From Ralstonia sp. TCR112 (GTDB lineage: Bacteria > Pseudomonadota > Gammaproteobacteria > Burkholderiales > Burkholderiaceae): a stretch of 56,159 bases of DNA. Of the stretch, positions 46,930 to 56,020 are shown piece after piece (positions within the stretch are counted from its first letter, which is position 1; the number at the start of each line of letters is the position of its first letter). Below the pieces are notes generated by a model. The model searched no databases. It worked only from the letters and a program-made list of their open reading frames with translations, and had not been told where the DNA came from. Both the position numbers and the translations under genes were made by a program. The stretch spans positions 1-56,159 of the forward strand of contig NZ_VOSS01000094.1 in NCBI RefSeq assembly GCF_007997035.1, given 5' to 3'.

Positions 46930-48153
46930 ATGATGCGGTGCGATGTAGCGGTGATCGGCGCAGGCGCGGCCGGGATGATGTGCGCGGCCGTGGCCGGGCA
47001 GCGCGGCGCGCGCGTGGTGCTGATCGACCACGCGACGAAGCTGGCCGAGAAGATTCGCATCTCCGGCGGCGGGCGCTGCAACTTCACCAACGTCAACGCG
47101 GGCCCCGCCAATTACCTGTCGAACAACCCGCACTTCAGCCGTTCGGCGCTGGCGCGATACACGGCTCAGGACTTCATCAGCCTCGTCTCCAGCTACCGCA
47201 TTCCGTATCACGAGAAACACAAGGGCCAGCTTTTCTGCGACGACAGCGCGGAAGACATCATCCGCATGCTCGAAACGGAATGCGGGCGCGGCAATGTGAT
47301 CTGGCGCACCGGCTGCTCGATCGCTGAAGTCGGCAAGGACGGCGAGGCTTACCGCCTATCGACCAGCGCGGGCGCGATCGTCGCCAACAAGGTGGTGATC
47401 GCCACGGGCGGCCTGTCCATCCCCAAGATCGGCGCGACGGATTTCGGGTATCGCATTGCGCGGCAGTTCGGATTGAAGATCGTTGAGACGCACCCAGCAC
47501 TGGTGCCGCTCACCTTCAACGCCGACCATTGGGCGCCGTTTTCGGCGTTGTCGGGCGTGTCGATGGAAGTGGACGTGACCGTTGCGCAGCGGCCGGGCAA
47601 GGGCGGCCGTAAGGGAAGCGCGACGACGTTCCGCGAAGACTTGCTGCTTACCCATCGCGGGCTGTCGGGTCCGGCCGTGCTGCAGATCTCCAGCTTCTGG
47701 AATGCCGGTCAGCCGCTGCTTATTGATCTGCTGCCGGACACCGACGCCGGGCAATGGCTCTGCGATGAGAAATCCGGCTCGCGCAAGCAACTCGGTACGG
47801 TGCTGGCGCAGCGGCTGCCCGAACGCGTCGCGCAGGCGTGGTGCGCCACGCACGGTGCCAACCCGCAGGCCCCGATTGCCGAGTTGCCCGACAAGGTGCT
47901 TCGCACCCTTGGCGCGGCGCTGAACCGCTGGGAACTGACTCCGTCGGGCAGCGAAGGGTATCGGAAGGCCGAAGTGACGCGCGGCGGGGTCGATACGCGC
48001 GCGCTGTCCTCCGCCACGATGGAGGCCCAATCGGCGCCCGGCCTGTACTTCATCGGCGAGGTAGTCGACGTGACGGGCTGGCTTGGCGGCTACAACTTCC
48101 AATGGGCGTGGGCTTCGGCCGTCGCGGCGGGAGAGGCTGCCTCCGCTCGCTGA
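46930..48153 (+). CDS. NAD(P)/FAD-dependent oxidoreductase (HI0933/BaiN-like)
   Basis: A 407-residue flavoprotein. [18 protein letters not shown] near the N-terminus is the FAD Rossmann motif; [14 protein letters not shown] is diagnostic of the HI0933/YhiN/BaiN family, and the C-terminal FAD-contact region is [20 protein letters not shown]. Some members reduce bile-acid intermediates or act on unknown substrates, so the reaction here is undefined. It is divergent from tsaD with a 96-nt gap, and the next gene (yqeY) is 122 nt downstream. Confidence 0.88.
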   Translation: MMRCDVAVIGAGAAGMMCAAVAGQRGARVVLIDHATKLAEKIRISGGGRCNFTNVNAGPANYLSNNPHFSRSALARYTAQDFISLVSSYRIPYHEKHKGQLFCDDSAEDIIRMLETECGRGNVIWRTGCSIAEVGKDGEAYRLSTSAGAIVANKVVIATGGLSIPKIGATDFGYRIARQFGLKIVETHPALVPLTFNADHWAPFSALSGVSMEVDVTVAQRPGKGGRKGSATTFREDLLLTHRGLSGPAVLQISSFWNAGQPLLIDLLPDTDAGQWLCDEKSGSRKQLGTVLAQRLPERVAQAWCATHGANPQAPIAELPDKVLRTLGAALNRWELTPSGSEGYRKAEVTRGGVDTRALSSATMEAQSAPGLYFIGEVVDVTGWLGGYNFQWAWASAVAAGEAASAR

Positions 48154-48224
48154 TCCCCCACGGATCGGTCCTGGAACTGTTCGGGTTCTGTGCTACGATC
48201 AGTGATCCATTTTTCCAAGTTTGC

Positions 48225-48255
48225 AACCCGCTGGACCACCGTCCAAGCGGGTTTT
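48225..48255 (+). terminator. Hairpin between the BaiN-like gene and yqeY
   Basis: AACCCGCT-GGAC pairs with GTCC-A-AGCGGGTT around a CACC loop, 12 bp with one bulged A, followed by four T. It either ends the upstream transcript or sits in the yqeY leader as an attenuator; the short T-run leaves this open. Confidence 0.6.
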
Positions 48256-48275
48256 GCCGTTTATCGGAGTTCGGA

Positions 48276-48734
48276 ATGTCGCAGTTGTCCCTCAAGGCCC
48301 AGATCACGGAAGACATGAAGGCGGCCATGCGCGCCAAGGAAATGGATCGTCTCGGCACGATCCGCCTGTTGCAGGCCGCCATCAAGCAGCGTGAGGTGGA
48401 TGAGCGCATCGAGTTGGATGACGCTGCCGTGCTGGCCGTGATCGACAAGATGCTCAAGCAGCGCAAGGATTCGATCACCGCGTTCGAGCAAGCCGGCCGT
48501 GACGACCTCGTTGCCAAGGAAGCGGCAGAAGTGGCTGTGCTGCAGGTCTATATGCCCGCGCAGCTGTCGGAAGCCGAAGTCGACGCTGCGGTGCGCGACG
48601 CCGTGGCCAAGGTCGGTGCCTCGGGCCCGCAGGACATGGGCAAGGTGATGGGCGTCCTCAAGCCGGCGCTGGCCGGCCGTGCCGACATGACGCAAGTCTC
48701 GGCACGCGTGAAGGCCGCCCTGACCGGCGCCTGA
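48276..48734 (+). CDS. GatB/YqeY-domain protein
   Basis: A 152-residue protein of the YqeY family: LKAQITEDMKAAMRAKEMDR, then LGTIRLLQAAIKQREVDER, and the helical tail found also at the C-terminus of GatB, which contacts tRNA. Its function alone is not established; it is often encoded between rpsU and dnaG. Here rpsU is absent and yqeY leads straight into dnaG (46-nt gap) and rpoD, a version of the macromolecular-synthesis operon. CGGAG precedes the ATG. Confidence 0.92.
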   Translation: MSQLSLKAQITEDMKAAMRAKEMDRLGTIRLLQAAIKQREVDERIELDDAAVLAVIDKMLKQRKDSITAFEQAGRDDLVAKEAAEVAVLQVYMPAQLSEAEVDAAVRDAVAKVGASGPQDMGKVMGVLKPALAGRADMTQVSARVKAALTGA

Positions 48735-48780
48735 ATCCGCTCCACGCTCGCCGCATCCACATCCAAGGGGCGCACCCCGC

Positions 48781-50592
48781 GTGATCCCGCAGCCGTTCAT
48801 TGACGACCTGCTCAACCGCGTCGATATCGTCGACGTGGTGGGCCGTTACGTGCAGTTGAAGAAGGGCGGCGCCAACTTCATGGGGCTGTGTCCGTTCCAT
48901 AACGAGAAGTCGCCGTCGTTCTCGGTGTCGCCCACGAAGCAGTTCTATCACTGCTTCGGATGCGGCGCGCATGGCTCGGCAATCGGCTTCCTGATGGAGT
49001 TTTCCGGGCAGTCGTACGTCGAGGCCATCAAGGACCTCGCGCAGTCCGTCGGCATGGTGGTGCCCGAAGAGCGCGGTGGCTTGCCGCCCGCCGCGCGGGC
49101 TGAGCAGCAAGCCAAGACCGTCGCGCTCGGCGACGTCATGGCCCGCGCCTGCGATCACTACCGCAAGCAGCTGCGCAGCGCCCCCAACGCGATCCAGTAC
49201 CTCAAAGGCCGCGGGCTGACCGGCGAGATCGCCGCGCACTTCGGTCTCGGCTATGCGCCGGACGACTGGCAATCGCTCGAAGCCGTGTTCGGTCCGTATC
49301 GCGAAGACGCCACTGCGGCACCGCTCATCGAGGCGGGCCTCGTCATCGAAAGCGAGAAGACGGGCGCCGATGGATCGCACCGCCGCTACGACCGCTTTCG
49401 CGATCGCATCATGTTCCCGATCCGCAATACCAAGGGCGTGGTGATCGGTTTCGGCGGCCGGGTGTTGGGGCAGGGCGAACCGAAATATCTCAACTCCCCC
49501 GAAACGCCGCTGTTCAGCAAGGGCACCGAGCTGTACGGCCTGTTCGAGGCGCGCAACGCCATCCGCGAGTTCGACTACGTGCTCGTCGTCGAAGGTTATA
49601 TGGATGTTGTCGCGCTGGCGCAGCTGGGGTTTGCCAATGCGGTGGCCACGCTGGGCACGGCCTGTACGCCCGTCCACGTGCAGAAGCTGCTGCGGCAGGT
49701 CGACACCGTCATCTTTTCGTTTGACGGCGACAGCGCGGGGCGCCGGGCCGCGCGCCGCGCCCTTGAAGCCTGCCTGCCGCACGCCACCGACAACAAGACA
49801 ATCAAGTTCCTCTTCTTGCCCTCGGAGCACGATCCAGACAGCTTCGTGCGTGAAGAGGGCACCGAGGCGTTCGCCCGCGAAGTGCACAACGCGATGCCGT
49901 TGTCGCGCTTCCTGCTTCAAGCGGTGACCGAAGACCTGGACCTGCGCCAGCCCGAGGGCCGCGCCCGCGCCCAATATGAGGCCAAGCCGCTGCTGAATGC
50001 CATGCCGGCCGGTGGGCTGCGCCTGCAGATCGTGCGCGGTCTGGCCGAGATGACCGGCACCACACCCGCCGATATCGAAGCGCTGTGCGGTTTGCGCAGC
50101 GACCCAGCCCAAGCGGGCCGCATGACGCAAAAGCGGCCTCGCGTGGCGCGCACCGCACCTACGGCGCTTGAACAGAAGGTGCTGCGCCTCCTGATGCGTT
50201 ATCCCGGGCTGGCCGCTCGGCTCGACGCCGATGCCCGGGCCCAGTTGACAGCGCCGCAATTGCCCCAAGGTGAGGTATTGGCGGCGCTGCTGGCTGAATG
50301 CGATGCTGCGGGGCCGGAAGTGCACTTCGGCGCCTTTGTTGAGCGCTTGGGCCAGACGCCCTACGCCGAAGCCTTCGCCGGGCTGCGTCCGGCCGTGCTC
50401 CAGGACGACATCGAACTGGAGCCGGCCATGTCCGAATTCGACACCGCCGTACAAAAGATGCTCGCCGAGCCGCTGAAGCGCGAGCTGGAGATGTTGCAGC
50501 GCAAGATGGAGGCCGGCCATGCCGGTGACGACGACAAGGAGCGCATGCGCTGGCTGGTGGGCGAAATTAGCCGCCGTCGACAGCTCGTGTAG
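48781..50592 (+). CDS. dnaG: DNA primase
   Basis: A 603-residue primase making RNA primers for replication. The CHC2 zinc ligands are Cys37, His40, Cys58 and Cys61 (LCPFH, HCFGCG). The TOPRIM catalytic core holds VVEGYMDVVALAQLG (catalytic Glu) and [14 protein letters not shown] (metal Asp pair). The C-terminal domain of about 150 residues binds DnaB helicase. The start codon is GTG at 48781, 10 nt after AAGGGG. It is followed by a 163-nt gap with a separate rpoD promoter. Confidence 0.96.
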   Translation: MIPQPFIDDLLNRVDIVDVVGRYVQLKKGGANFMGLCPFHNEKSPSFSVSPTKQFYHCFGCGAHGSAIGFLMEFSGQSYVEAIKDLAQSVGMVVPEERGGLPPAARAEQQAKTVALGDVMARACDHYRKQLRSAPNAIQYLKGRGLTGEIAAHFGLGYAPDDWQSLEAVFGPYREDATAAPLIEAGLVIESEKTGADGSHRRYDRFRDRIMFPIRNTKGVVIGFGGRVLGQGEPKYLNSPETPLFSKGTELYGLFEARNAIREFDYVLVVEGYMDVVALAQLGFANAVATLGTACTPVHVQKLLRQVDTVIFSFDGDSAGRRAARRALEACLPHATDNKTIKFLFLPSEHDPDSFVREEGTEAFAREVHNAMPLSRFLLQAVTEDLDLRQPEGRARAQYEAKPLLNAMPAGGLRLQIVRGLAEMTGTTPADIEALCGLRSDPAQAGRMTQKRPRVARTAPTALEQKVLRLLMRYPGLAARLDADARAQLTAPQLPQGEVLAALLAECDAAGPEVHFGAFVERLGQTPYAEAFAGLRPAVLQDDIELEPAMSEFDTAVQKMLAEPLKRELEMLQRKMEAGHAGDDDKERMRWLVGEISRRRQLV

Positions 50593-50677
50593 CGCACACG
50601 CCGCAGAGGCAAGCTCCAAGCGGGGCGGGCAATTGCGGGTAGCCCCTTGATTTTTCAGGCGAAAACCCGATTTTCGT

Positions 50678-50707
50678 TTAGACCGGCTGGGTCTGGCGTG
50701 CTAGAAT
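50678..50707 (+). promoter_or_regulatory. Predicted internal promoter before rpoD
   Basis: TAGAAT at 50702-50707 with TTAGAC at 50678-50683, 18-bp spacing, in the dnaG-rpoD gap. A short hairpin AGACC-GGCTG-GGTCT (50680-50694) overlaps the spacer. It would let rpoD be expressed apart from dnaG. Confidence 0.5.
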
Positions 50708-50755
50708 AGCCGGTTTGGATTGCAAGTCCTTTTTCCCATTTTTGGGGGAGTGAGC

Positions 50756-53398
50756 GTGCCCATGGTGAAGGTGAAGACCTCCGCGAAGGCCGGTTCCAAG
50801 GCCAGTCCTGCTTCTGATTCTGCCAAGCGATCCTCATCGGCGCGCGGCTCGGGGGGAGGAAAGACTTCAGCGGGAACGGCGAAAGTCGCGAATGGTCGGA
50901 CTCATGTGGGGCAGGCGGGATCGACAGGAGTGAAGGCCACTGCGCCGGCAAAGACGGGGAAAACCCAGCCGCGCCAGACCGCCGATATCGCCGTCGCCGC
51001 CAAGACTGTCAAACCGACAGCGCGCACAAAGGGCGCGATCCAATCTTCAACCTCAGGCAAGGTCTCGACGTCGATGAGCACGAGCGCCAGACCTGGCGGC
51101 ACAGCCGCTTCCGTCGCACTCAAGGGCAAGACAACCACCGTGGCGAAATCGAAAGTTACCGAAGTCGAGAGCAAGCAGACCACTGCCAGCGCAAGCGCAA
51201 CCAAGACGGGTACCGCTCGTACCAGCACCGCAGCCAAGCCAGCCAAGGCAACCGCGGAAGACACCAAGCGCACCGCCCAGGCAGGGGCCACCCCCACAAC
51301 TCCTCCCGCGCCCCGCGCCGAGGCCGCAGCCGAGCCCAAGAAGCGCGGCCGCAAGCCCAAGGCAGAGACGCAGGCAGACGATGACAGCAGCACGGACGTG
51401 ACTGAAGAATTTGACACCCCCGCCGCTCCGGCACCGAAAACCGAAAAGCTGAAGGCCCGTGACCGCAAGGCCAAGGAAAAAGCCCTGCTCAAGGAATTCG
51501 CTGCTTCGCAGCAAGGCGGTTCGGAAGAAGAGCTCGAGGCCCGCCGCCAGAAGCTCAAGGCGCTGATCAAGCTGGGCAAATCGCGCGGCTACCTGACCTA
51601 CGCTGAAATCAACGACCACCTCCCCGACGACATGGTCGACGTGGAGTCGATGGAAACGTTGGTTGCCACGCTCAACGACATCGGCGTTGCCGTGTACGAG
51701 CAGGCTCCGGACGCCGAAACGCTGCTCCTGAACGACAACGCGCCTTCCGTGACCACGGAAGAAGAGGCTGAAGAAGAAGCCGAAGCTGCGCTGTCGACGG
51801 TTGACTCCGAATTCGGCCGCACGACCGACCCGGTGCGCATGTACATGCGCGAAATGGGCACGGTCGAGCTGCTCACGCGCGAAGGCGAAATCGAAATCGC
51901 CAAGCGCATCGAGGCCGGCCTGAAAGACATGGTCATGGCCATCTCGGCCTGCCCGGTCACCATTTCGGAAATCCTCGCCATGGGCGAGCGCGTGGCCAAC
52001 GATGAATCCAAGATCGACGAATTCATCGACGGCCTGATCGACCCGAACGCTGAAGCCGAGGCCGCTGCTGCCGCCGAGGAAGAAGAGGAGTTCGAGGAAG
52101 AAGAAGCCGAAGAAGAAGGCGACGAAGAGGAAGACGAGGACGATGAAGGTGCCGGTGCTGCCGCAGCCTCGGCCCGTCAACTCGAAGAGCTCAAGCAGGC
52201 TGCGCTGGTCAAGTTTGGTGTGATCGGCGAGCAGTTCGACAAGATGCGCCGTGCCTTCGAGAAGGAAGGCTACAAGTCCAAGCCTTACGTGAAGGCGCAG
52301 GAAGCCATCCAGGCCGAGCTGATGACGATCCGCTTTACGGCACGCAACGTCGAGCGGCTGTGCGACACGCTGCGCGGCCAGGTGGACGAAGTGCGCAAGC
52401 TTGAGCGTGCCATCCTGAACATCGTGGTCGACAAGTGCGGCATGCCGCGCGGCGATTTCGTTGCGCGCTTCCCGGGCAACGAGACGAACCTGAAGTGGAT
52501 TGAAACCGTGGTGGCTGACGGCAAGCCGTACAGCACCATCGTCGAGCGTAACGTGCCGGCCGTGCACGAACTGCAGCAAAAGCTGATCGACCTGCAAGCG
52601 CGCGTGGTGCTGCCGCTGACCGAGCTGAAGGACGTCAACCGCAAGATGTCGGAAGGCGAGCGCCGCGCCCGTGAGGCCAAGCGCGAGATGACCGAGGCCA
52701 ACCTGCGTCTGGTGATCTCGATCGCCAAGAAGTACACGAACCGCGGTCTGCAGTTCCTCGACCTGATCCAGGAAGGCAACATCGGCCTGATGAAGGCGGT
52801 GGACAAGTTCGAATACCGTCGCGGCTACAAGTTCTCGACGTACGCCACGTGGTGGATCCGTCAGGCCATTACGCGTTCGATCGCCGACCAGGCGCGCACC
52901 ATCCGTATTCCGGTGCACATGATCGAGACGATCAACAAGATGAACCGCATCTCGCGTCAGATCCTGCAGGAAACCGGTAACGAACCGGATCCGGCAACGC
53001 TGGCCGAGAAGATGGAGATGCCGGAAGACAAGATCCGCAAGATCATGAAGATCGCGAAGGAGCCGATCTCCATGGAAACGCCGATCGGTGACGACGACGA
53101 TTCCCATCTGGGCGACTTCATCGAGGATACGAACACGCTGGCCCCGGCCGAAGCAGCGCTGCATGGCTCCATGCGCGGTGTGGTGAAGGACGTGCTCGAT
53201 TCGCTGACGCCGCGCGAAGCCAAGGTGCTGCGCATGCGCTTCGGTATCGAAATGAGCACTGACCACACGCTGGAAGAAGTCGGCAAGCAGTTCGACGTGA
53301 CCCGCGAGCGTATCCGTCAGATCGAGGCGAAGGCACTGCGCAAGCTGCGCCATCCGAGCCGCTCCGACAAGCTGAAGAGCTTCCTCGAGGGAAGCTGA
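50756..53398 (+). CDS. rpoD: RNA polymerase primary sigma factor (sigma-70)
   Basis: An 880-residue principal sigma factor. Residues about 1-215 are a low-complexity Lys/Ala/Ser/Thr extension ending in an AT-hook-like KKRGRKPK; region 1.1 follows ([20 protein letters not shown]). The non-conserved region has a run of about 30 mostly acidic residues. Regions 2-4 are intact: [40 protein letters not shown], and the -35-recognising helix [26 protein letters not shown] stands 5 nt before GTG 50756 and 11 nt before ATG 50762; I prefer the GTG. Two hairpins and a tRNA follow. Confidence 0.96.
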   Translation: MPMVKVKTSAKAGSKASPASDSAKRSSSARGSGGGKTSAGTAKVANGRTHVGQAGSTGVKATAPAKTGKTQPRQTADIAVAAKTVKPTARTKGAIQSSTSGKVSTSMSTSARPGGTAASVALKGKTTTVAKSKVTEVESKQTTASASATKTGTARTSTAAKPAKATAEDTKRTAQAGATPTTPPAPRAEAAAEPKKRGRKPKAETQADDDSSTDVTEEFDTPAAPAPKTEKLKARDRKAKEKALLKEFAASQQGGSEEELEARRQKLKALIKLGKSRGYLTYAEINDHLPDDMVDVESMETLVATLNDIGVAVYEQAPDAETLLLNDNAPSVTTEEEAEEEAEAALSTVDSEFGRTTDPVRMYMREMGTVELLTREGEIEIAKRIEAGLKDMVMAISACPVTISEILAMGERVANDESKIDEFIDGLIDPNAEAEAAAAAEEEEEFEEEEAEEEGDEEEDEDDEGAGAAAASARQLEELKQAALVKFGVIGEQFDKMRRAFEKEGYKSKPYVKAQEAIQAELMTIRFTARNVERLCDTLRGQVDEVRKLERAILNIVVDKCGMPRGDFVARFPGNETNLKWIETVVADGKPYSTIVERNVPAVHELQQKLIDLQARVVLPLTELKDVNRKMSEGERRAREAKREMTEANLRLVISIAKKYTNRGLQFLDLIQEGNIGLMKAVDKFEYRRGYKFSTYATWWIRQAITRSIADQARTIRIPVHMIETINKMNRISRQILQETGNEPDPATLAEKMEMPEDKIRKIMKIAKEPISMETPIGDDDDSHLGDFIEDTNTLAPAEAALHGSMRGVVKDVLDSLTPREAKVLRMRFGIEMSTDHTLEEVGKQFDVTRERIRQIEAKALRKLRHPSRSDKLKSFLEGS

Positions 53399-53423
53399 TT
53401 CTAGCGAGGCAGGCGATTTTCCG

Positions 53424-53493
53424 AGTGGGCTTGCGCCCACTTTCGGGTAAAATCCCGCACCAGGCCCGGCCTAAGCGCCGGGTCTCTTTTTTT
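53424..53493 (+). terminator. Hairpin pair between rpoD and the tRNA gene
   Basis: AGTGGGC-TTGC-GCCCACT (53424-53441, T-poor tail) is followed by TAAAAT at 53447-53452 and then a stronger hairpin: GGCCCGGC (53463-53470) with GCCGGGTC (53477-53484), loop CTAAGC, and TCTTTTTTT to 53493. The second is a good intrinsic terminator, ending only 11 nt before the tRNA. Confidence 0.8.
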
Positions 53494-53504
53494 CCTGTTT
53501 GACA

Positions 53505-53592
53505 GGGCCGGACGCCGTGCTGGTTGCAGGCAGCGGACTCATAATCCGCCTCCGAAAGGACACCGTGGGTTCGAATCCCACCCGGCCCACCA
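53505..53592 (+). tRNA. tRNA with anticodon CAU and long (class II) variable arm
   Basis: An 88-nt tRNA with encoded CCA. Acceptor GGGCCGG/CCGGCCC (53505-53511, 53582-53588); 3-bp D-stem GCC/GGC with GG in the loop; anticodon stem GCGGA/TCCGC with loop CTCATAA, anticodon CAT at 53540-53542; variable region 53550-53564 of 15 nt containing TCC-GAAA-GGA; T-arm GTGGG-TTCGAAT-CCCAC; discriminator A. G1-C72 excludes the initiator. CAU means elongator Met or, if C34 becomes lysidine, Ile2 reading AUA; the position beside rpoD recalls E. coli ileX. A long variable arm is usual for Leu, Ser and Tyr, not for these isotypes. Position 8 is A, not U. Confidence 0.93.
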
Positions 53593-53800
53593 TCTTTTGC
53601 TCCCCCGCCTTTTCCCTCGGTTCATCCGCGTTTGCGTGCCCATGGCACATGGCCGTCTTCTGTTCGTTAGCGCGCGTTATTGTTCGGGATCGTATTTTGC
53701 TACGCCTGCGGTTTTCGGCGAAATATATTCATTTCGACATATTTGAATAACGTCTCAGTGCGTAAGCTTTCCCCCAATTGGAGGGGGGAGTTTAAAACGC

Positions 53801-53833
53801 TTCAAACGAATCGGTTTCATTCTCTCGTTTGAA
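53801..53833. repeat. 9-bp inverted repeat TTCAAACGA / TCGTTTGAA
   Basis: Perfect arms at 53801-53809 and 53825-53833 around 15 nt, lying in the AT-richer gap. It could be a protein-binding operator for the promoter at 53886-53914 or an RNA hairpin; no T-run follows, so it is not a terminator. Confidence 0.5.
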
Positions 53834-53885
53834 AAGTCGCCGAACCGCGCCGTGCCTGCTTGTACGGGAGATTGCGGGAGTTGTT

Positions 53886-53914
53886 TTGAATGAAATCTCT
53901 ATTTACTTCATACT
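53886..53914 (+). promoter_or_regulatory. Possible promoter in the gap before the lipoprotein genes
   Basis: TTGAAT (53886-53891) and CATACT (53909-53914) are 17 bp apart. It would give a leader of about 410 nt to the lipoprotein gene at 54333, or drive the 36-codon frame at 53984. Confidence 0.35.
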
Positions 53915-54332
53915 CTGAGCGGACCATAGTTTCGGCCATAACGATAAGTAAATAGCCAGTAGCGTACCCTTCGGAGACACAGGATGTTACGCATTCAAAA
54001 CGGGCCCTTCCAGCATTCCGCTTCTGCGCGTGCCCACGCGCGTCATCGCCATCGTCGTCGCTGCAGCTGCGGTGGCGGGGCGGGTCCACGCTAGTAACGT
54101 TACCTCGATTGTTCTTGGGATCGGCGCCCGGCCGATCTGCGTGAGACCGGCTGGCCGTCGGTTAACGCGACCACAGCACGTCCGTCGTTTTTGTCGTTTG
54201 CAGGTCGATCTGCCGATGGGGCAGGTCGTGTGCTGTCGGCCGTCGTTTGCCGGCAGGCGGGGGTATTGACCGGCTGTTGCACACATTCGCCGGCCCAAAA
54301 CACAACAAGTTTCAAAACGTGAGGAGACAACC

Positions 54333-55928
54333 ATGGGTAGTCGACGTCATCTTTTTGTTGTCATGGCAACCAGTTGCATAGTGGCCATGCCGTTTATTGG
54401 CGGGTGCGGTGGGGCGGACGACCCCGGCTCGTCGGATGTTGCGCAGTGTTCGGGCAGCTCTTGCCCGCCCAGTGGAGCCGTCACCACGCCCAGCACGCCG
54501 ACCAGTCTGTGCCCGGCGGCGTTGGACTACACGACCACGTACACCGGCGGCTCCGGCAGCGGCGAGTACATCAAGGTCAAATTCGACACCAGCAAGAACA
54601 CGTACCAGATGCAGTTCCTCGAGTCGTCGGTGCCGACCTCGGCGGGGCAGGTCAATACGACGCGCAAGGGGTTGACCATTGATGGCACGTTCGTCCATCC
54701 GACCAACCTGCCGACGCCCGAGCAGAACCGCTGCGCTTTCGTGCTGCAGTCAGGCAAGACGGCGGACAACAGCTACGCGATCACGGTCAATCCGCAAGAC
54801 CCGCCGATGCTGTTTGTCGGCCAGGGCATCGTGGGTGGCGGCATTCCGGGGGCGACTATCCAGTTTGACGGCATCCAGCCGATTCCGGGGGTCGTGATTG
54901 GCGCGGTGCCGTCGCGGACGTTTGATTTCTACCCGTTCCTGGGCTTCTCCGAGACCGTGACCGATTTCTCGCAGGTCGCGGGGCGCTACAACCAAGTTGG
55001 CGTGCATGTCACGCCCACGGGTTCCGGCAATCAGACCTCCACACCGCAAGGCTGGCAACCCGATGCTGTCAACTGGACGCAAACGCTGAATGCCGACGGC
55101 ACCTGTACGGCGGAAGGGATCGATTATTCCTGCCACACGACCGGCACGCCGTGGACGCTGCGTCAGAACGCCGATGGCTCGCAGGATAACGTGTTCGTCA
55201 GCAACCCGACCAGCAGCAGCGTGCCGTATCCGTATGTAGGCCAGGTCTCGCCGCTGGTGCTGCTGGCGCCGAGCCAAGCCAAGGGCATTCTGATTGCCGG
55301 CAAGCTCAACGGGCAGGTGGTGCCGGTGGTGATCCGAGTGGGCTACTCGCATAGCGATGCCGCGAACTTGCTGGCTTCGGTGGCGGATGACCAGATCGGT
55401 ATCTCGATCCTCTCTCCTGCAACGGCAATCCCGGCCAACGCGCTCAAGGGCGGCTATGTTGGTGCGACCAGCGGCTCGGCTTGCGGTGTGGTCACCAACA
55501 ACGGGCCAAGTGGTGCGCCTGCCAGCGGCAACGGCTTGAACGCGACGGTCGATCACCCTGAACTGTCAGGCTCCTATAGCGGTGGCTTCTTCCACGCGAA
55601 CGCCGGTAACTGCAGCGATGGCACGGCCGTGTCGACGTTGGCCGCCAACTACACCTCCACGCTGTTCCAGAACGGCACCGCCGCCTTCATCAACCCGCTT
55701 ACGTCACGTGTGACGGCGCAGTTCGGGCTCGACTACACGCAAAGCTCGCCGGGCAAGTTGATCGTGACCGCGCAGAACGACTTCAACGCGCAGGGCGCCA
55801 GCGGCAACGTTGCGTTGTTCAAGGCCGGCGACACCGGCGTAGCGGTCAAGGTAGGCAACGTGTACGCAATGCTCATGAACAACAACAAGTACAACCCGTT
55901 CTTCACGGTCGGCGCATTCGTCCAGTGA
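54333..55928 (+). CDS. DUF2957-like lipoprotein
   Basis: A 531-residue exported protein. The signal MGSRRHLFVVMATSCIVAM ends in a lipobox FIGGC (Cys25), followed by a Gly/Ser/Pro linker to about residue 62. The rest is rich in Gly, Thr, Ser, Asn and beta-type sequence, with few charges and several Cys (LCPAALDY, NRCAFVLQ, GTCTAEGIDYSCH, SACGVV, GNCSDG) that could form disulphides. I associate this layout with DUF2957 proteins of Ralstonia and Burkholderia; the function is unknown. GAGGAGACAACC precedes the ATG. It is followed 92 nt later by a paralogue. Confidence 0.8.
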   Translation: MGSRRHLFVVMATSCIVAMPFIGGCGGADDPGSSDVAQCSGSSCPPSGAVTTPSTPTSLCPAALDYTTTYTGGSGSGEYIKVKFDTSKNTYQMQFLESSVPTSAGQVNTTRKGLTIDGTFVHPTNLPTPEQNRCAFVLQSGKTADNSYAITVNPQDPPMLFVGQGIVGGGIPGATIQFDGIQPIPGVVIGAVPSRTFDFYPFLGFSETVTDFSQVAGRYNQVGVHVTPTGSGNQTSTPQGWQPDAVNWTQTLNADGTCTAEGIDYSCHTTGTPWTLRQNADGSQDNVFVSNPTSSSVPYPYVGQVSPLVLLAPSQAKGILIAGKLNGQVVPVVIRVGYSHSDAANLLASVADDQIGISILSPATAIPANALKGGYVGATSGSACGVVTNNGPSGAPASGNGLNATVDHPELSGSYSGGFFHANAGNCSDGTAVSTLAANYTSTLFQNGTAAFINPLTSRVTAQFGLDYTQSSPGKLIVTAQNDFNAQGASGNVALFKAGDTGVAVKVGNVYAMLMNNNKYNPFFTVGAFVQ

Positions 55929-56020
55929 GGCGCCGCAACAACGAAACCAACATGCGCGGCGGTGCGTGACCTGTGCACGCTGCGCCGCCGCGACGGAACA
56001 ACAACACGGAGGAAACGCAA

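Larger units (their letters stand above)
53593..54332. other. Long AT-richer intergenic region
   Basis: A 740-nt stretch, locally much richer in A+T than its surroundings between about 53690 and 53990. It contains TATTCA...TGAATA inverted repeats near 53728-53751, a 9-bp perfect palindrome at 53801-53833, and a possible promoter TTGAAT-17-CATACT (53886-53914). A 36-codon frame starts at ATG 53984 behind GGAGACACAGG but has no recognisable product, and overlapping frames to 54269 are equally unsupported. The last 30 nt carry GAGGAG, the Shine-Dalgarno of the next gene. Confidence 0.5.

Noticed and set aside
48658-50619. 653-codon open frame antisense to dnaG
   Set aside because: dnaG is complete on the other strand with zinc and TOPRIM motifs; the antisense frame shows only His/Arg/Gln-rich composition.
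51053-53440. 795-codon open frame antisense to rpoD
   Set aside because: No family resemblance and no promoter or ribosome-binding site; a shadow of the highly biased rpoD codons.
53984-54094. 36-codon frame MLRIQNGPFQH... with GGAGACACAGG upstream
   Set aside because: His/Arg-rich tail, no homology known to me, overlapping other small frames; kept only as part of the intergenic description.
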